62,840 nucleotides of DNA. It comes from Nocardia mexicana NBRC 108244. Its GTDB lineage: Bacteria; Actinomycetota; Actinomycetes; Mycobacteriales; Mycobacteriaceae. Of this stretch, positions 7,831 to 16,629 are shown one piece after another (the first letter of the stretch is position 1; each line of letters starts with the position of its first letter). The position numbers were made by a program, and so were the translations under genes. The DNA lies in the NCBI RefSeq assembly GCF_001613165.1, contig NZ_BDBV01000049.1, positions 1 to 62,840 of the forward strand. Direction: 5' to 3'. The notes beneath the pieces are model-generated. The model had not been told where the DNA came from and did no database searches. It saw only the letters and a program-made list of their open reading frames with translations.

Positions 7831-9375
7831 ATGCCCTTGTCGCGTACCGGTCGTTTGACAGCCGTGCTGGCCCTGATCTGTGTGGCCGCCGGCTGCTCCA
7901 CATCGACGAATGATCAGCCCGCCTCCCCGCCGGCGGGCTCCCCGTCGCCGGCCGGGCTGGAGAAGTTCTACACCCAGGCTCCCCAGTGGAGCGACTGCGA
8001 GGGCTTCGGCGACTCGTCGAGCCGGTTCCCCGAGGGCACCCAGTGCGCCCGCGTCACCGTGCCGGTCGACTACGCCAAGCCCGAGGGCGCCACCGCGCAG
8101 ATCGCGATCTCGCGGATCAGGGCGACGGGGCAGCGCATCGGTTCGCTGCTGTTCAACCCGGGCGGCCCCGGCCAGCCCGGACTGTGGATGGCGCAGCAGG
8201 GTCAGGACACCCCGCTCGCGGAGCGGTTCGACCGGATCGGCTTCGACCCGCGCGGCCTGGGCGCGTCCACGCCGCTGATCGCCTGCCTGACCGGCGAGGA
8301 ATGGGACCGCGAGCGCGCCGAGCCGCCCAAGGACAACACCCCGGCGGGCATCACCGCGGCCGAGGACGAGAACAAGCAGTTCGCCTCCCGCTGCACCGAG
8401 CGCACCGGCAACGAACTCCTCGCCCACGTCGGCACCCGCGAGGTGGTGCAGGACATGGACGTGATCCGCGCGGTGCTGGGCGACGAGAAGCTCAACTACG
8501 TCGGCTACTCCTACGGCACCCGGCTCGGTTCGGCCTACGCCGAGAAGTTCCCGGACCGGGTGCGCGCGATGGTGCTCGACGGCGCCCTGGACCCGAACGC
8601 CGACCCGGTGTCGGAGTCGGTGCAGCAGGCCGCCGGATTCCAGCAGGCCTTCAACGCCTACGCCGCCGACTGCGCGAGCAGGCCGGACTGCCCGCTGGGC
8701 GCGGATCCGGCGCAGGCGGTGACCAGGTTCCGCGAACTCGTCGGGCCGCTCTGGGACAAGCCCGCGACCACCGACGACGGCCGCGGTCTCACCTACGGCG
8801 ACGCGATCACCGGCGTCCAGAACACCCTCTACGCCGACGACAGCTGGAATGTGCTCAGCGCCGGGCTCGCCCAGCTGACCGGCGGGAAGGGCGACATCCT
8901 GCTGCGGCTGGCCGACCTGTACGACGGGCGGCGCAAGGACGGCAGCTACGACAACTCGCAGGACTCGTTCATGGCGATCCACTGCGTCGACGACCCCGCG
9001 GTGAAGGATCGGGCGGTCGCCGACAAGCAGGACACCGAATACCGCAGGGTTGCCCCGTTCCTCGACGACGGCCACGCCACCGGGCAGGCGCCCCTCGAGC
9101 TGTGCGCGTTCTGGCCGGTGCCCAACTCCAGCACCCCGCACCGGATCTCGGCGCCGGGCCTGCCGAAGACGGTCGTCATCTCCACCACCCAGGACCCCGC
9201 CACCCCCTACCAGGCGGGCGTGAACCTGGCGCAGGAGCTGGGCGCGGCGCTGATCACCAACCGCGGCACCCGGCACACCGTGTTCCTGTCCGGCGGCGTG
9301 TCGTGCGTCGACGACGCGGCGTTCGCGTATTTGACGGATTTGCGGGAGCCTGCGCCCGGCCTCACATGCGGTTAA
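7831..9375 (+). CDS. Hip1/CaeA-like lipoprotein serine protease
   Basis: A 514-residue alpha/beta hydrolase of the TAP / tripeptidyl aminopeptidase type, homologous to mycobacterial Hip1 (CaeA). The lipobox VAAGC follows a short hydrophobic signal, so it should be anchored outside the membrane. The catalytic triad can be placed: Ser227 in GYSYGT, Asp455 in TTQDPATPYQ and His482 in GTRHTVF. The Asp-His spacing of 27 equals that of Hip1 (Asp463/His490). Several cysteine pairs suggest disulfides. In mycobacteria this protease trims secreted proteins such as GroEL2 at the cell surface. The start at ATG 7831 has GGAAGGA 8 nt upstream. Only one copy is present, against two tandem paralogues in M. 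tuberculosis. Confidence 0.9.
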   Translation: MPLSRTGRLTAVLALICVAAGCSTSTNDQPASPPAGSPSPAGLEKFYTQAPQWSDCEGFGDSSSRFPEGTQCARVTVPVDYAKPEGATAQIAISRIRATGQRIGSLLFNPGGPGQPGLWMAQQGQDTPLAERFDRIGFDPRGLGASTPLIACLTGEEWDRERAEPPKDNTPAGITAAEDENKQFASRCTERTGNELLAHVGTREVVQDMDVIRAVLGDEKLNYVGYSYGTRLGSAYAEKFPDRVRAMVLDGALDPNADPVSESVQQAAGFQQAFNAYAADCASRPDCPLGADPAQAVTRFRELVGPLWDKPATTDDGRGLTYGDAITGVQNTLYADDSWNVLSAGLAQLTGGKGDILLRLADLYDGRRKDGSYDNSQDSFMAIHCVDDPAVKDRAVADKQDTEYRRVAPFLDDGHATGQAPLELCAFWPVPNSSTPHRISAPGLPKTVVISTTQDPATPYQAGVNLAQELGAALITNRGTRHTVFLSGGVSCVDDAAFAYLTDLREPAPGLTCG

Positions 9376-9394
9376 TTAGCTCCACAATGGCTAT

Positions 9395-9410
9395 GTAACA
9401 CGGATTTAAC
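9395..9410 (+). promoter_or_regulatory. Possible GlnR box before glnA2
   Basis: GTAAC-N6-TTAAC lies 24-39 bp before the glnA2 start and resembles the actinobacterial GlnR motif GTNAC-N6-GAAAC, with the second half imperfect. It would link glnA2 to nitrogen status. The match is weaker than the site before glnA1. Confidence 0.4.
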
Positions 9411-9433
9411 GCCGGGTGCTTACGCTCGCGCGT

Positions 9434-10771
9434 ATGGATCGCCAGAAGGAATTCGTGCTGCGGACGCTCGAGGAGCGGGATATCCGCTTCGTACGACTCT
9501 GGTTCACCGACGTCCTGGGGTATCTGAAGTCGGTCGCGATCGCTCCCGCCGAGCTGGAGGGCGCCTTCGAGGAGGGCATCGGATTCGACGGCTCGGCCAT
9601 CGAGGGCTTCGCTCGCGTGTCGGAGGCCGATATGGTCGCCCGGCCCGACCCGTCGACGTTCCAGGTGCTGCCGTGGTCGTCCAGCAAGGGCCACCAGCAT
9701 TCGGCGCGCATGTTCTGCGATATCGCCATGCCCGACGGCTCGCCGTCGTGGGCCGATCCCCGGCACGTGCTGCGGCGGCAGCTGAACAAGGCCGGTGACC
9801 TGGGCTTCAGCTGCTACGTGCACCCGGAGATCGAGTTCTTCCTGGTGAAGTCGGCGCTGCAGAACGGCACCCCGGTGCCGGTGGACAACGGCGGCTTCTT
9901 CGACCAGGCCGTGCACGACGAGGCGCCGAACTTCCGCCGTCACGCCATCGACGCGCTGGAGTCGATGGGGATCTCGGTGGAGTTCAGCCACCACGAGGGC
10001 GCGCCCGGCCAGCAGGAGATCGACCTGCGCTACGCCGACGCGCTGTCGATGGCCGACAACGTGATGACCTTCCGCTACCTCATCAAGGAGGTGGCGATCG
10101 ACGAGAACGCCCGCGCGACGTTCATGCCGAAACCCTTTGCCGAGCACCCGGGTTCGGCCATGCACACGCATATGAGCCTGTTCGAGGGCGAGCAGAACGC
10201 CTTCGCCGACCCCGACGACCCGATCAACCTGTCGGAGACGGCGCGGGCGTTCATCGCGGGCATCTTGGAGCATTCGCACGAGATCAGCGCGGTCACCAAC
10301 CAGTGGGTGAACTCCTACAAGCGGCTCATCCACGGCGGTGAGGCGCCGACCGCGGCGTCCTGGGGCCGCTCGAATCGCTCTGCGCTGGTTCGGGTTCCGA
10401 TGTACACGCCGGACAAGCAGTCCTCGCGCCGCGTCGAGATCCGCAGCCCCGATTCGGCGTGCAACCCGTACCTGGCCTTCGCGGTGCTGCTGGCCGCGGG
10501 CCTGCGCGGTATCGAGAAGGGGTACACGCTGCCGCCGGAGGCCGAGGACGACGTGTGGTCGCTGACCACCGCCGAACGCCGCGCCATGGGCTTCAAGGAA
10601 CTGCCGGGCAGCCTGGACGAGGCGCTCAAGGCGATGGAGCGCTCGGAGCTGGTGGCCGAGACCCTCGGCGAGCACGTGTTCGACTTCTTCCTGCGCAACA
10701 AGCGCCGGGAGTGGGCGGGCTATCGGGCCCAGATCACCCAGTACGAGCTTCAGGAGTACCTGGATCTGTAA
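9434..10771 (+). CDS. glnA2: Type I glutamine synthetase GlnA2
   Basis: A 445-residue glutamine synthetase family protein matching mycobacterial GlnA2 in length and position. It shows GFDGSAIEGFARVSEADM, the metal-ligand segment EIEFFL, AMHTHMSLFEG and NPYLAFAVLLAAGL. The enzyme family makes glutamine from glutamate, ammonia and ATP; GlnA2-type paralogues may prefer other substrates. The loop holding the adenylylation tyrosine in GlnA1 reads AEDDVWSLTTAERR here, with no tyrosine, so GlnE should not control it. ATG 9434 is chosen over an upstream in-frame start because it gives the standard N-terminus MDRQKEFVLRTLEERDI. glnE follows 98 bp downstream. Confidence 0.93.
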   Translation: MDRQKEFVLRTLEERDIRFVRLWFTDVLGYLKSVAIAPAELEGAFEEGIGFDGSAIEGFARVSEADMVARPDPSTFQVLPWSSSKGHQHSARMFCDIAMPDGSPSWADPRHVLRRQLNKAGDLGFSCYVHPEIEFFLVKSALQNGTPVPVDNGGFFDQAVHDEAPNFRRHAIDALESMGISVEFSHHEGAPGQQEIDLRYADALSMADNVMTFRYLIKEVAIDENARATFMPKPFAEHPGSAMHTHMSLFEGEQNAFADPDDPINLSETARAFIAGILEHSHEISAVTNQWVNSYKRLIHGGEAPTAASWGRSNRSALVRVPMYTPDKQSSRRVEIRSPDSACNPYLAFAVLLAAGLRGIEKGYTLPPEAEDDVWSLTTAERRAMGFKELPGSLDEALKAMERSELVAETLGEHVFDFFLRNKRREWAGYRAQITQYELQEYLDL

Positions 10772-10869
10772 AGGCCCCCGGAGAGCCCTGCGGCACGAAG
10801 TGAGAACACTTTCTCCACTGCCGGGGTATGCGGCCACGGTGGCCGGGGCCGACCATGTAATTTGAGAGC

Positions 10870-13800
10870 ATGGTACGGCCACCGACTGCCCGTCCCGCGG
10901 TCCCCGGTGCCGGTCGGCTCGGACTGCTCGAGCCGACGGCCGCCGATTCGCTGCGAGAATTGGCCTGGGACAACGTCGATAGCATTCCGTTGCTGTGGGC
11001 GCTGTCGCGCGCACCCGATGCCGACCTCGCCCTGCTGACGCTCACCCGCCTGCGGGAGCGGCTCGGGTCCGGGTGGGCGGAGCTCGATGCGGCGCTGCGC
11101 ACCGAAATCTCGTTACGCGGCAGGCTGTTCGCGCTGATCGGCTCCTCCAGCGCCTTCGCCGATCACCTGGTTGCCGAGCCCGACACGTGGCAGTTGCTGC
11201 GCCGCGCGGACCTGCCCAAGCGGGACGAGCTGATCGCGGACCTGCTCGGCGTGGTGCAGGCGGTGCCCGAGGACGGCCCGAATTCCGGGCCCCTGCTGTT
11301 TCGCGCGAAGATTGCCGGGCCGGAAGTTATCGCGTTGCTGCGCAAGCGGTATCGCGACGAACTGATGCAGCTGGCCGCCCACGACCTCGCCGCCACCGTG
11401 GAGGACGAGCCGGTCCTGCCCTATCAGCAGGTCGGCCGCCATCTCACCGATCTGGCGGATGCGGCGCTGACCGCCGCGCTGGCGGTGGCGGTCGCGCGGG
11501 TGTGCCCGGATCAGCCGGTGCCGGTGCGGCTGGCCGTGCTCGCCATGGGCAAATGCGGTGCGCGCGAACTGAATTACGTCTCCGACGTCGATGTGGTGTT
11601 CGTCGCCGAACCCGCCGACACCACCGCCACCCGGCTGGCCGCCGAGCTGATGACCGTGGCGGGCAGCGCCTTCTTCGAGGTGGATGCCGCGCTGCGGCCC
11701 GAGGGCAAGGCGGGCGCGCTGGTGCGCACGCTGGAATCCCATGTGGCGTACTACAAGCGGTGGGCGAAGACGTGGGAGTTCCAGGCCCTGCTGAAGAACC
11801 GGCCCGCCACCGGTGACCTGGCGCTGGGCGAGGAATACCGCGACGCGCTGATGCCCATGGTCTGGAATGCTTCGGAGCGGCCCGATTTCGTCGCCGAGGT
11901 GCAGACCATGCGCCGCCGCGTGGAGGATCTGGTGCCCGCGGACCTGCGCGAGCGCGAACTGAAACTCGGCCACGGCAGCCTGCGCGACGTCGAATTCGCC
12001 GTGCAGCTGCTGCAATTGGTGCACGGCAAGGCCGACGAGTCGCTGCACGTGCAGGAGACCGTGGAGGCGCTGACGGCGCTCGCCGCGGGCGGCTACGTGG
12101 GCCGTGATGACGCCGCGAACCTCACCGCCTCCTATGAGTTCCTGCGCCTGCTCGAGCACCGGCTGCAGCTGCAGCGGCTCAAGCGCACCCACACCCTGCC
12201 CGCCTCCGACGACGACGAGGGCATGCGCTGGCTGGCGCGCGCGGCCCACATGCGTCCCGACGGCCGCCAGGACGCGGTCGGCGTCCTGCAGAGCGAGATC
12301 AAGCGCAATGCCATGCGGGTGCGGCGGCTGCACGCCAAGCTGTTCTACCGCCCGCTGCTGGAATCGGTGGCCCGCCTGGACGCCGCCGCGCTGCGGCTGA
12401 GCCCGACGGCGGCCGTGCGACTGCTGGCGGCGCTGGGCTACGCCGCCCCGGAGAACGCCCTCGGCCATCTCAAGGCGCTCACCGGCGAGGTGGGTCGCAA
12501 GGGCCGCATCCAGGCGCTGCTGCTGCCGACCCTGCTGGAATGGCTCGGCGAAACCCCGAACCCGGACCAGGGCCTGCTCGCGTACCGGCGGGTGTCGGAG
12601 GGGCTGGAGAACCAGATCTGGTTCCTGCGCGAGCTGCGCGACGAGGGTGCCATCGCGGAACGCCTGATGATCGTGCTCGGCTCCTCGGCGTACCTGCCCG
12701 ACCTGCTGATCAACGCGCCGGAGACGATCCGGATGTTCGCCGACGGGCCCAACGGCCCGCTGCTGCTGTCGCCCAAGCTCTACGACGTCCGCAACGGCAT
12801 CCTCGCCGGAGCCGCCCGCTACGACGACCCCAAGCGCGCCATCACGACCGCCCGGTCGCTGCGCCGCCACGAACTGGCCCGCGTCGCCTCCGCCGACGTG
12901 CTCGGCATGCTCGACGTGCCGCGCGTGTGCCGGGCGCTGTCGTCGGTGTGGGTGGCGGTGCTCGAGGCCGCGCTGCTGGCGGTGATCCGGGCGAGCGAGG
13001 CCGAACTGGGCGGGCCCGCGCCCGCCGATATGGCGGTGATCGGCATGGGCAGGCTCGGCGGCAAGGAGCTGGGCTACGGCTCCGACGCCGATGTGCTGTT
13101 CGTCTGCGATCCCCGGCCCGGCGCCGACGAGACGACGGCGGTGAAGTGGGCGATCGGCGTCGCCGAGAAGGTGCAGCGCCTGCTGGGCGCGCCCAGCACC
13201 GATCCGCCGCTGCAGGTCGACGCGGGCCTGCGCCCCGAGGGCCGCAACGGGGCCCTGGTGCGGACGCTGGCCGCCTATCAGGCCTACTACCAGCAGTGGG
13301 CCCAGCCGTGGGAGGTGCAGGCGCTGCTGCGCGCACACCAGGTCGCGGGCGACCAGGCACTGGGCGTGCGGTTCCTGCACATGATCGACAAGGTGCGCTA
13401 TCCCGAGGGCGGGGTCTCCGCCGACGCGGTGCGCGAGATCCGCCGCATCAAGGCCCGGGTGGACTCCGAGCGGTTGCCGCGCGGGGCCAATCCGGCGACA
13501 CACACCAAGCTGGGGCGCGGCGGGCTGGCCGATATCGAATGGACCGTGCAGCTGCTGCAGCTGCGGCATGCGCACGAGGTGCCGTCGCTGCACAACACGT
13601 CCACGCTGGAGTCCCTCGATGCCATCGAGCGGGCAGAGCTGCTGGACGCCGAGGATGTGGAATTGCTGCGGGACGCGTGGCTGACGGCTACCCGGGCGCG
13701 GAATGCGCTGGTGCTGGTTCGAGGGAAACCCGCCGACCAGCTGCCGGGGCCGGGGCAGCTGCTGTCCGCGGTCGCTCGGGTAGCGGGGTGGCCGAACGAC

Positions 13801-13881
13801 GACGGCAGTGAGTTCCTCGACCACTACATGCGGGTCACCCGACGGGCGAAAACCGTGGTCGAACGGGTCTTCGGCGGGTAG
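10870..13881 (+). CDS. glnE: Glutamine synthetase adenylyltransferase/deadenylase
   Basis: A 1003-residue bifunctional enzyme with two nucleotidyltransferase domains. The N-terminal one (MGKCGARELNYVSDVDVVFV, near residue 228) is the deadenylylating half, and the C-terminal one (MGRLGGKELGYGSDADVLFV, near residue 725) the adenylylating half. Each has the GxxxxxYxSDxD metal motif and a following DAxLRPEG...GALVRTL segment. It attaches AMP to the tyrosine of GlnA1 to switch it off when nitrogen is plentiful and reverses this in shortage. Length is normal. In the remembered Mtb order glnE lies next to glnA1. Here the two are 36 kb apart, while the glnA2-glnE linkage is kept. Confidence 0.96.
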   Translation: MVRPPTARPAVPGAGRLGLLEPTAADSLRELAWDNVDSIPLLWALSRAPDADLALLTLTRLRERLGSGWAELDAALRTEISLRGRLFALIGSSSAFADHLVAEPDTWQLLRRADLPKRDELIADLLGVVQAVPEDGPNSGPLLFRAKIAGPEVIALLRKRYRDELMQLAAHDLAATVEDEPVLPYQQVGRHLTDLADAALTAALAVAVARVCPDQPVPVRLAVLAMGKCGARELNYVSDVDVVFVAEPADTTATRLAAELMTVAGSAFFEVDAALRPEGKAGALVRTLESHVAYYKRWAKTWEFQALLKNRPATGDLALGEEYRDALMPMVWNASERPDFVAEVQTMRRRVEDLVPADLRERELKLGHGSLRDVEFAVQLLQLVHGKADESLHVQETVEALTALAAGGYVGRDDAANLTASYEFLRLLEHRLQLQRLKRTHTLPASDDDEGMRWLARAAHMRPDGRQDAVGVLQSEIKRNAMRVRRLHAKLFYRPLLESVARLDAAALRLSPTAAVRLLAALGYAAPENALGHLKALTGEVGRKGRIQALLLPTLLEWLGETPNPDQGLLAYRRVSEGLENQIWFLRELRDEGAIAERLMIVLGSSAYLPDLLINAPETIRMFADGPNGPLLLSPKLYDVRNGILAGAARYDDPKRAITTARSLRRHELARVASADVLGMLDVPRVCRALSSVWVAVLEAALLAVIRASEAELGGPAPADMAVIGMGRLGGKELGYGSDADVLFVCDPRPGADETTAVKWAIGVAEKVQRLLGAPSTDPPLQVDAGLRPEGRNGALVRTLAAYQAYYQQWAQPWEVQALLRAHQVAGDQALGVRFLHMIDKVRYPEGGVSADAVREIRRIKARVDSERLPRGANPATHTKLGRGGLADIEWTVQLLQLRHAHEVPSLHNTSTLESLDAIERAELLDAEDVELLRDAWLTATRARNALVLVRGKPADQLPGPGQLLSAVARVAGWPNDDGSEFLDHYMRVTRRAKTVVERVFGG

Positions 13882-14262
13882 CGAGTTCCGCCCGGCCGAC
13901 TACTGGGGTGTGGTGTTTCCCGCACCCTTGGTAGGTTCTCGCACTCGCTACAGCGGTTTGCAGAGGGTGCGGGAACGGGCTTGGGGTGCGTGGGTTGTGG
14001 TGTGGCGCAATGCATAAACCCGTTGCGGGAACAGGGGTGGGGGAGTATCGGTTGAAACCCGTGCACGTCTGTTTGCGGATTCATCCTATGATTTAAGGGT
14101 GGGTTGCCGCGGTTCGGCGTCGGTTGGGCCGGGTAGGGCCTGGGCGTGTGGAGTTCGGTGGGATAATTCCGACCGGAGGGTTTGTTCGGGATAGGTGGGA
14201 CGGGAGCATCGGGAGGATGAGGATGGCGAGGGTGTTCGTGGACGGGCGGCGCGCCCACCTGC
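13882..14262. other. Intergenic stretch with palindromic repeat copy B
   Basis: 380 bp without a supported gene. Positions 13915-13990 contain copy B of the TTCCCGCACCC palindrome family. The remainder, including a locally AT-richer TCCTATGATTTAAG near 14085, should contain the promoter of the downstream aminoacyltransferase-like gene. Confidence 0.5.
13915..13990. repeat. Dispersed palindromic repeat, family 2, copy B
   Basis: TTCCCGCACCC near the left and GGGTGCGGGAA near 13963-13973 are perfect inverted 11-mers enclosing TTCTCGCAC and GCAGAG. Order and wording match copies A and C. It begins about 34 bp after the glnE stop, so it may form the glnE transcript end. Confidence 0.65.
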
Positions 14263-15660
14263 GTGGATGCCGGGGGTGGTGACGTGTCCGAACTGAACTC
14301 TGCCGTCGCCGGGTACCGAAGAACCTATCGGGACGCGGCCGTATCGCCCGCCCGCGCGATCCGGGTACCGCTGATCGTGGTGCTGCTGCTGGTGGGCGTG
14401 GTGCTGGTGTACGCGGCCGACCGGGCCTCGCGGGTCGGCGTCAACCACAGCTGGTTCGTCGCGGTGTCGCTGGCGGGGCTGTTCGTGGCCCGCGGACTGC
14501 ATTTGCGGCGGCCGATCACGCTGCCCCATTTCGCGGTGGCACTGGTCGTGCTCGGCGTGTCCAATATCGCGTACCACAACGGGCATTCGGCCATCGGGTT
14601 CGTGAGCCTGGCCTCGACCGGATTCATCCTGATGCTGCCGGTGTCCTCGCGCCCGCAGCCGGAACAGCAGTACCGGGTGGCCGCGCTGGTCGACCGGACC
14701 ACCGGCGACCCGCTGGCGCCGTTCGCCCTGCACTCGGCGAAGACCTACTTCTTCAACACGAATTCGACGGCGGCCCTCGGCTACCGGGCCCGCTTCGGCA
14801 TCGCGGTGGTGGCCGGGGATCCGGTCGGCAATCGAGCCGACTTCGCCACGCTGATCCGGGAGTTCTCCGAATTCGCGATGAACCACGGGTGGCGCGTCGC
14901 GGTGCTGGGCGCCAGCCCGGACCTGACCGAACTGTGGCGTGGCAGCGCCGCGGAACACCATGGGCTGCGGGCGATTCCGATCGGCCGCGATGTGGTGATC
15001 GATGTGGCCCGGTTCGACATGGTGGGCCGCAAGTACCGCAATCTGCGCCAGGGCGTCAGCCGCACCCGCAACTTCGGGGTGACCACCCAGATCGTCAGGG
15101 AGACCGAGCTGGACCCGCGGCTGCGCGGCACCCTGTTCGACATCGTCGACGAATGGGGCAAGGGCCGGCAGACGCGCGGGTTCTCGATGATCCTCGACCA
15201 CCTGCTCGACGGGCGGCACCCCGGCATGCTGGTGGTCATCGCGCGCGACGCGGACGGCCGCGTGGTCGGCTTCCAGCGTTACGGCGAATCCAACCACGGC
15301 ACCGAGCTGAGCCTGGATGTGCCGTGGCGTCGTAGGGACGCGCCCAACGGCCTGGACGAGCGCATGATCGTGGATCTGGTCGAATACGGCAAAGACAAAG
15401 GCGTGCAGCGCATCTCGCTGGCGTTCGCGGCCTTCCCGGAACTGTTCGCCGACAAGCAGCGGACCCGCTCGCTGCAGGCGATCTACCTGGCCGCCCGCAC
15501 CCTCGACCCGCTGATCCGCCTGGAGTCGCTGTACCGGTTCCTGCGCAAGTTCAACTCCTTCGGCGACCAGCGCTTCGTCCTGATCCGCTGGCGCGAGATC
15601 GTCTTCACCGCCGCCGCCCTGCTCACCCTGGAATTCGTCCCCCACCGCCATCAGGACTGA
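14263..15660 (+). CDS. MprF-like lipid aminoacyltransferase (DUF2156)
   Basis: A 465-residue membrane protein. The N-terminal ~110 residues hold three or four hydrophobic helices, including a strongly hydrophobic first one near residues 34-51. The rest is a DUF2156 domain of the GNAT-related phosphatidylglycerol lysyltransferase type: AVVAGDPVGNRADF, RDVVIDVARFDMVGRKYRNLRQGVSRTR and GVQRISLAFAAFPELFAD fit that family. Such enzymes transfer an amino acid from tRNA to phosphatidylglycerol and lower envelope negative charge. Unlike mycobacterial LysX there is no lysyl-tRNA synthetase domain, and the flippase portion is much reduced. A GTG at 14284 after GGGGGTGG is an equally likely start. Confidence 0.75.
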   Translation: MDAGGGDVSELNSAVAGYRRTYRDAAVSPARAIRVPLIVVLLLVGVVLVYAADRASRVGVNHSWFVAVSLAGLFVARGLHLRRPITLPHFAVALVVLGVSNIAYHNGHSAIGFVSLASTGFILMLPVSSRPQPEQQYRVAALVDRTTGDPLAPFALHSAKTYFFNTNSTAALGYRARFGIAVVAGDPVGNRADFATLIREFSEFAMNHGWRVAVLGASPDLTELWRGSAAEHHGLRAIPIGRDVVIDVARFDMVGRKYRNLRQGVSRTRNFGVTTQIVRETELDPRLRGTLFDIVDEWGKGRQTRGFSMILDHLLDGRHPGMLVVIARDADGRVVGFQRYGESNHGTELSLDVPWRRRDAPNGLDERMIVDLVEYGKDKGVQRISLAFAAFPELFADKQRTRSLQAIYLAARTLDPLIRLESLYRFLRKFNSFGDQRFVLIRWREIVFTAAALLTLEFVPHRHQD

Positions 15661-15680
15661 GCGGGAGTAGCGTCCGGGGT

Positions 15681-16073
15681 ATGGGATTTGCGGTGGAGCG
15701 GTTCGACCACATCGTGATCAACTGCCGGGACGTGGCGGCGACCGCGGCGTGGTACGAGCGCGTGCTCGGGATGCGGGCGGAGAAGTTCGGCCCGGCCGGG
15801 CGGACGGCGCTGGTATTCGGTAACCAGAAGATCAATCTGCGGCCGGTCGGCGAGGATCCGGAGTGGGTCACCGGCGCGGTGTCGGCGGCCGGATCGGAGG
15901 ATCTGTGTTTCGTCAGCGCCTCGACACCGGATGAGGTTCGCGCCCACCTGGTTTCGTGCGGGGTCGAGATCACCCAGGGCCCGGTCACCAAGGTCGGTGC
16001 GCTGGGGGAGATGACCTCGCACTACTGCCGCGACCTGGACGGCAACCTGATCGAGATCGCCGTCTACCCCTGA
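15681..16073 (+). CDS. VOC family (glyoxalase-like) protein
   Basis: A 130-residue single vicinal-oxygen-chelate domain. It opens with the typical RFDHIVINCRDVAATAAWYERVLGM and ends with YCRDLDGNLIEIAVY. The possible metal ligands are the first His and the last Glu of these motifs. Small VOC proteins include glyoxalases, fosfomycin-resistance enzymes and binding proteins, and the sequence does not say which. It begins 20 bp after the aminoacyltransferase-like gene in the same direction and could share its transcript. Confidence 0.85.
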   Translation: MGFAVERFDHIVINCRDVAATAAWYERVLGMRAEKFGPAGRTALVFGNQKINLRPVGEDPEWVTGAVSAAGSEDLCFVSASTPDEVRAHLVSCGVEITQGPVTKVGALGEMTSHYCRDLDGNLIEIAVYP

Positions 16074-16164
16074 GCGACGCCGTGTAGATCGCGGATGCCC
16101 CCGAGTTGCGGCGCACGGTGAAATCCTGTCACGTGGAAGGGATTACACCGGAGAAAGGAACAGG

Positions 16165-16611
16165 ATGGGCATCCGCTACCAGGTCGTCATCGATACGCCG
16201 GACCCGAACGAGCTGGCCCGGTTCTGGGCGCAGGCGCTCGGTTACGAGGTCGAGAACCACACCCCGCTGCTGCACCGGATGATGGACTCGGGCGAGATCG
16301 CGGCCGATCGCGTGGTGCGCGACGGGGATCGGCTGTACTGGCTGGATTTCTCCGCCATCCGGGAGCCGCAGGCGCCGGTCGACGAGACGACCGGCATCGC
16401 GAACGGCGACCGCATCGTGTTCCAGCTCGTGCCCGAGCCCAAGACCGCCAAGAACCGGCTGCACCTGGATGTCGAGGTCGGGCCCGAGCGCCGCGCGACC
16501 GAGGTGATCCGGCTCGAAACCCTGGGCGCAACCAGGCTCTACGACGGTGACCTCGGCGGCGAATGGACCACCATGGCCGACCCGCACGGCAACGAGTTCT
16601 GCGTTCAGTAG
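16165..16611 (+). CDS. VOC family protein (glyoxalase-like)
   Basis: A 148-residue VOC protein of the longer subtype: YQVVIDTPDPNELARFWAQALGY at the start and WTTMADPHGNEFCVQ at the end. The expected first metal ligand His is replaced (VVIDT), so it may bind a ligand without metal. The strong RBS GAGAAAGGAACAGG lies just before ATG 16165. It stands alone between the other VOC gene and the convergent phospholipase gene. Confidence 0.85.
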   Translation: MGIRYQVVIDTPDPNELARFWAQALGYEVENHTPLLHRMMDSGEIAADRVVRDGDRLYWLDFSAIREPQAPVDETTGIANGDRIVFQLVPEPKTAKNRLHLDVEVGPERRATEVIRLETLGATRLYDGDLGGEWTTMADPHGNEFCVQ

Positions 16612-16629
16612 CCCTGCCGCCGCGCGGGA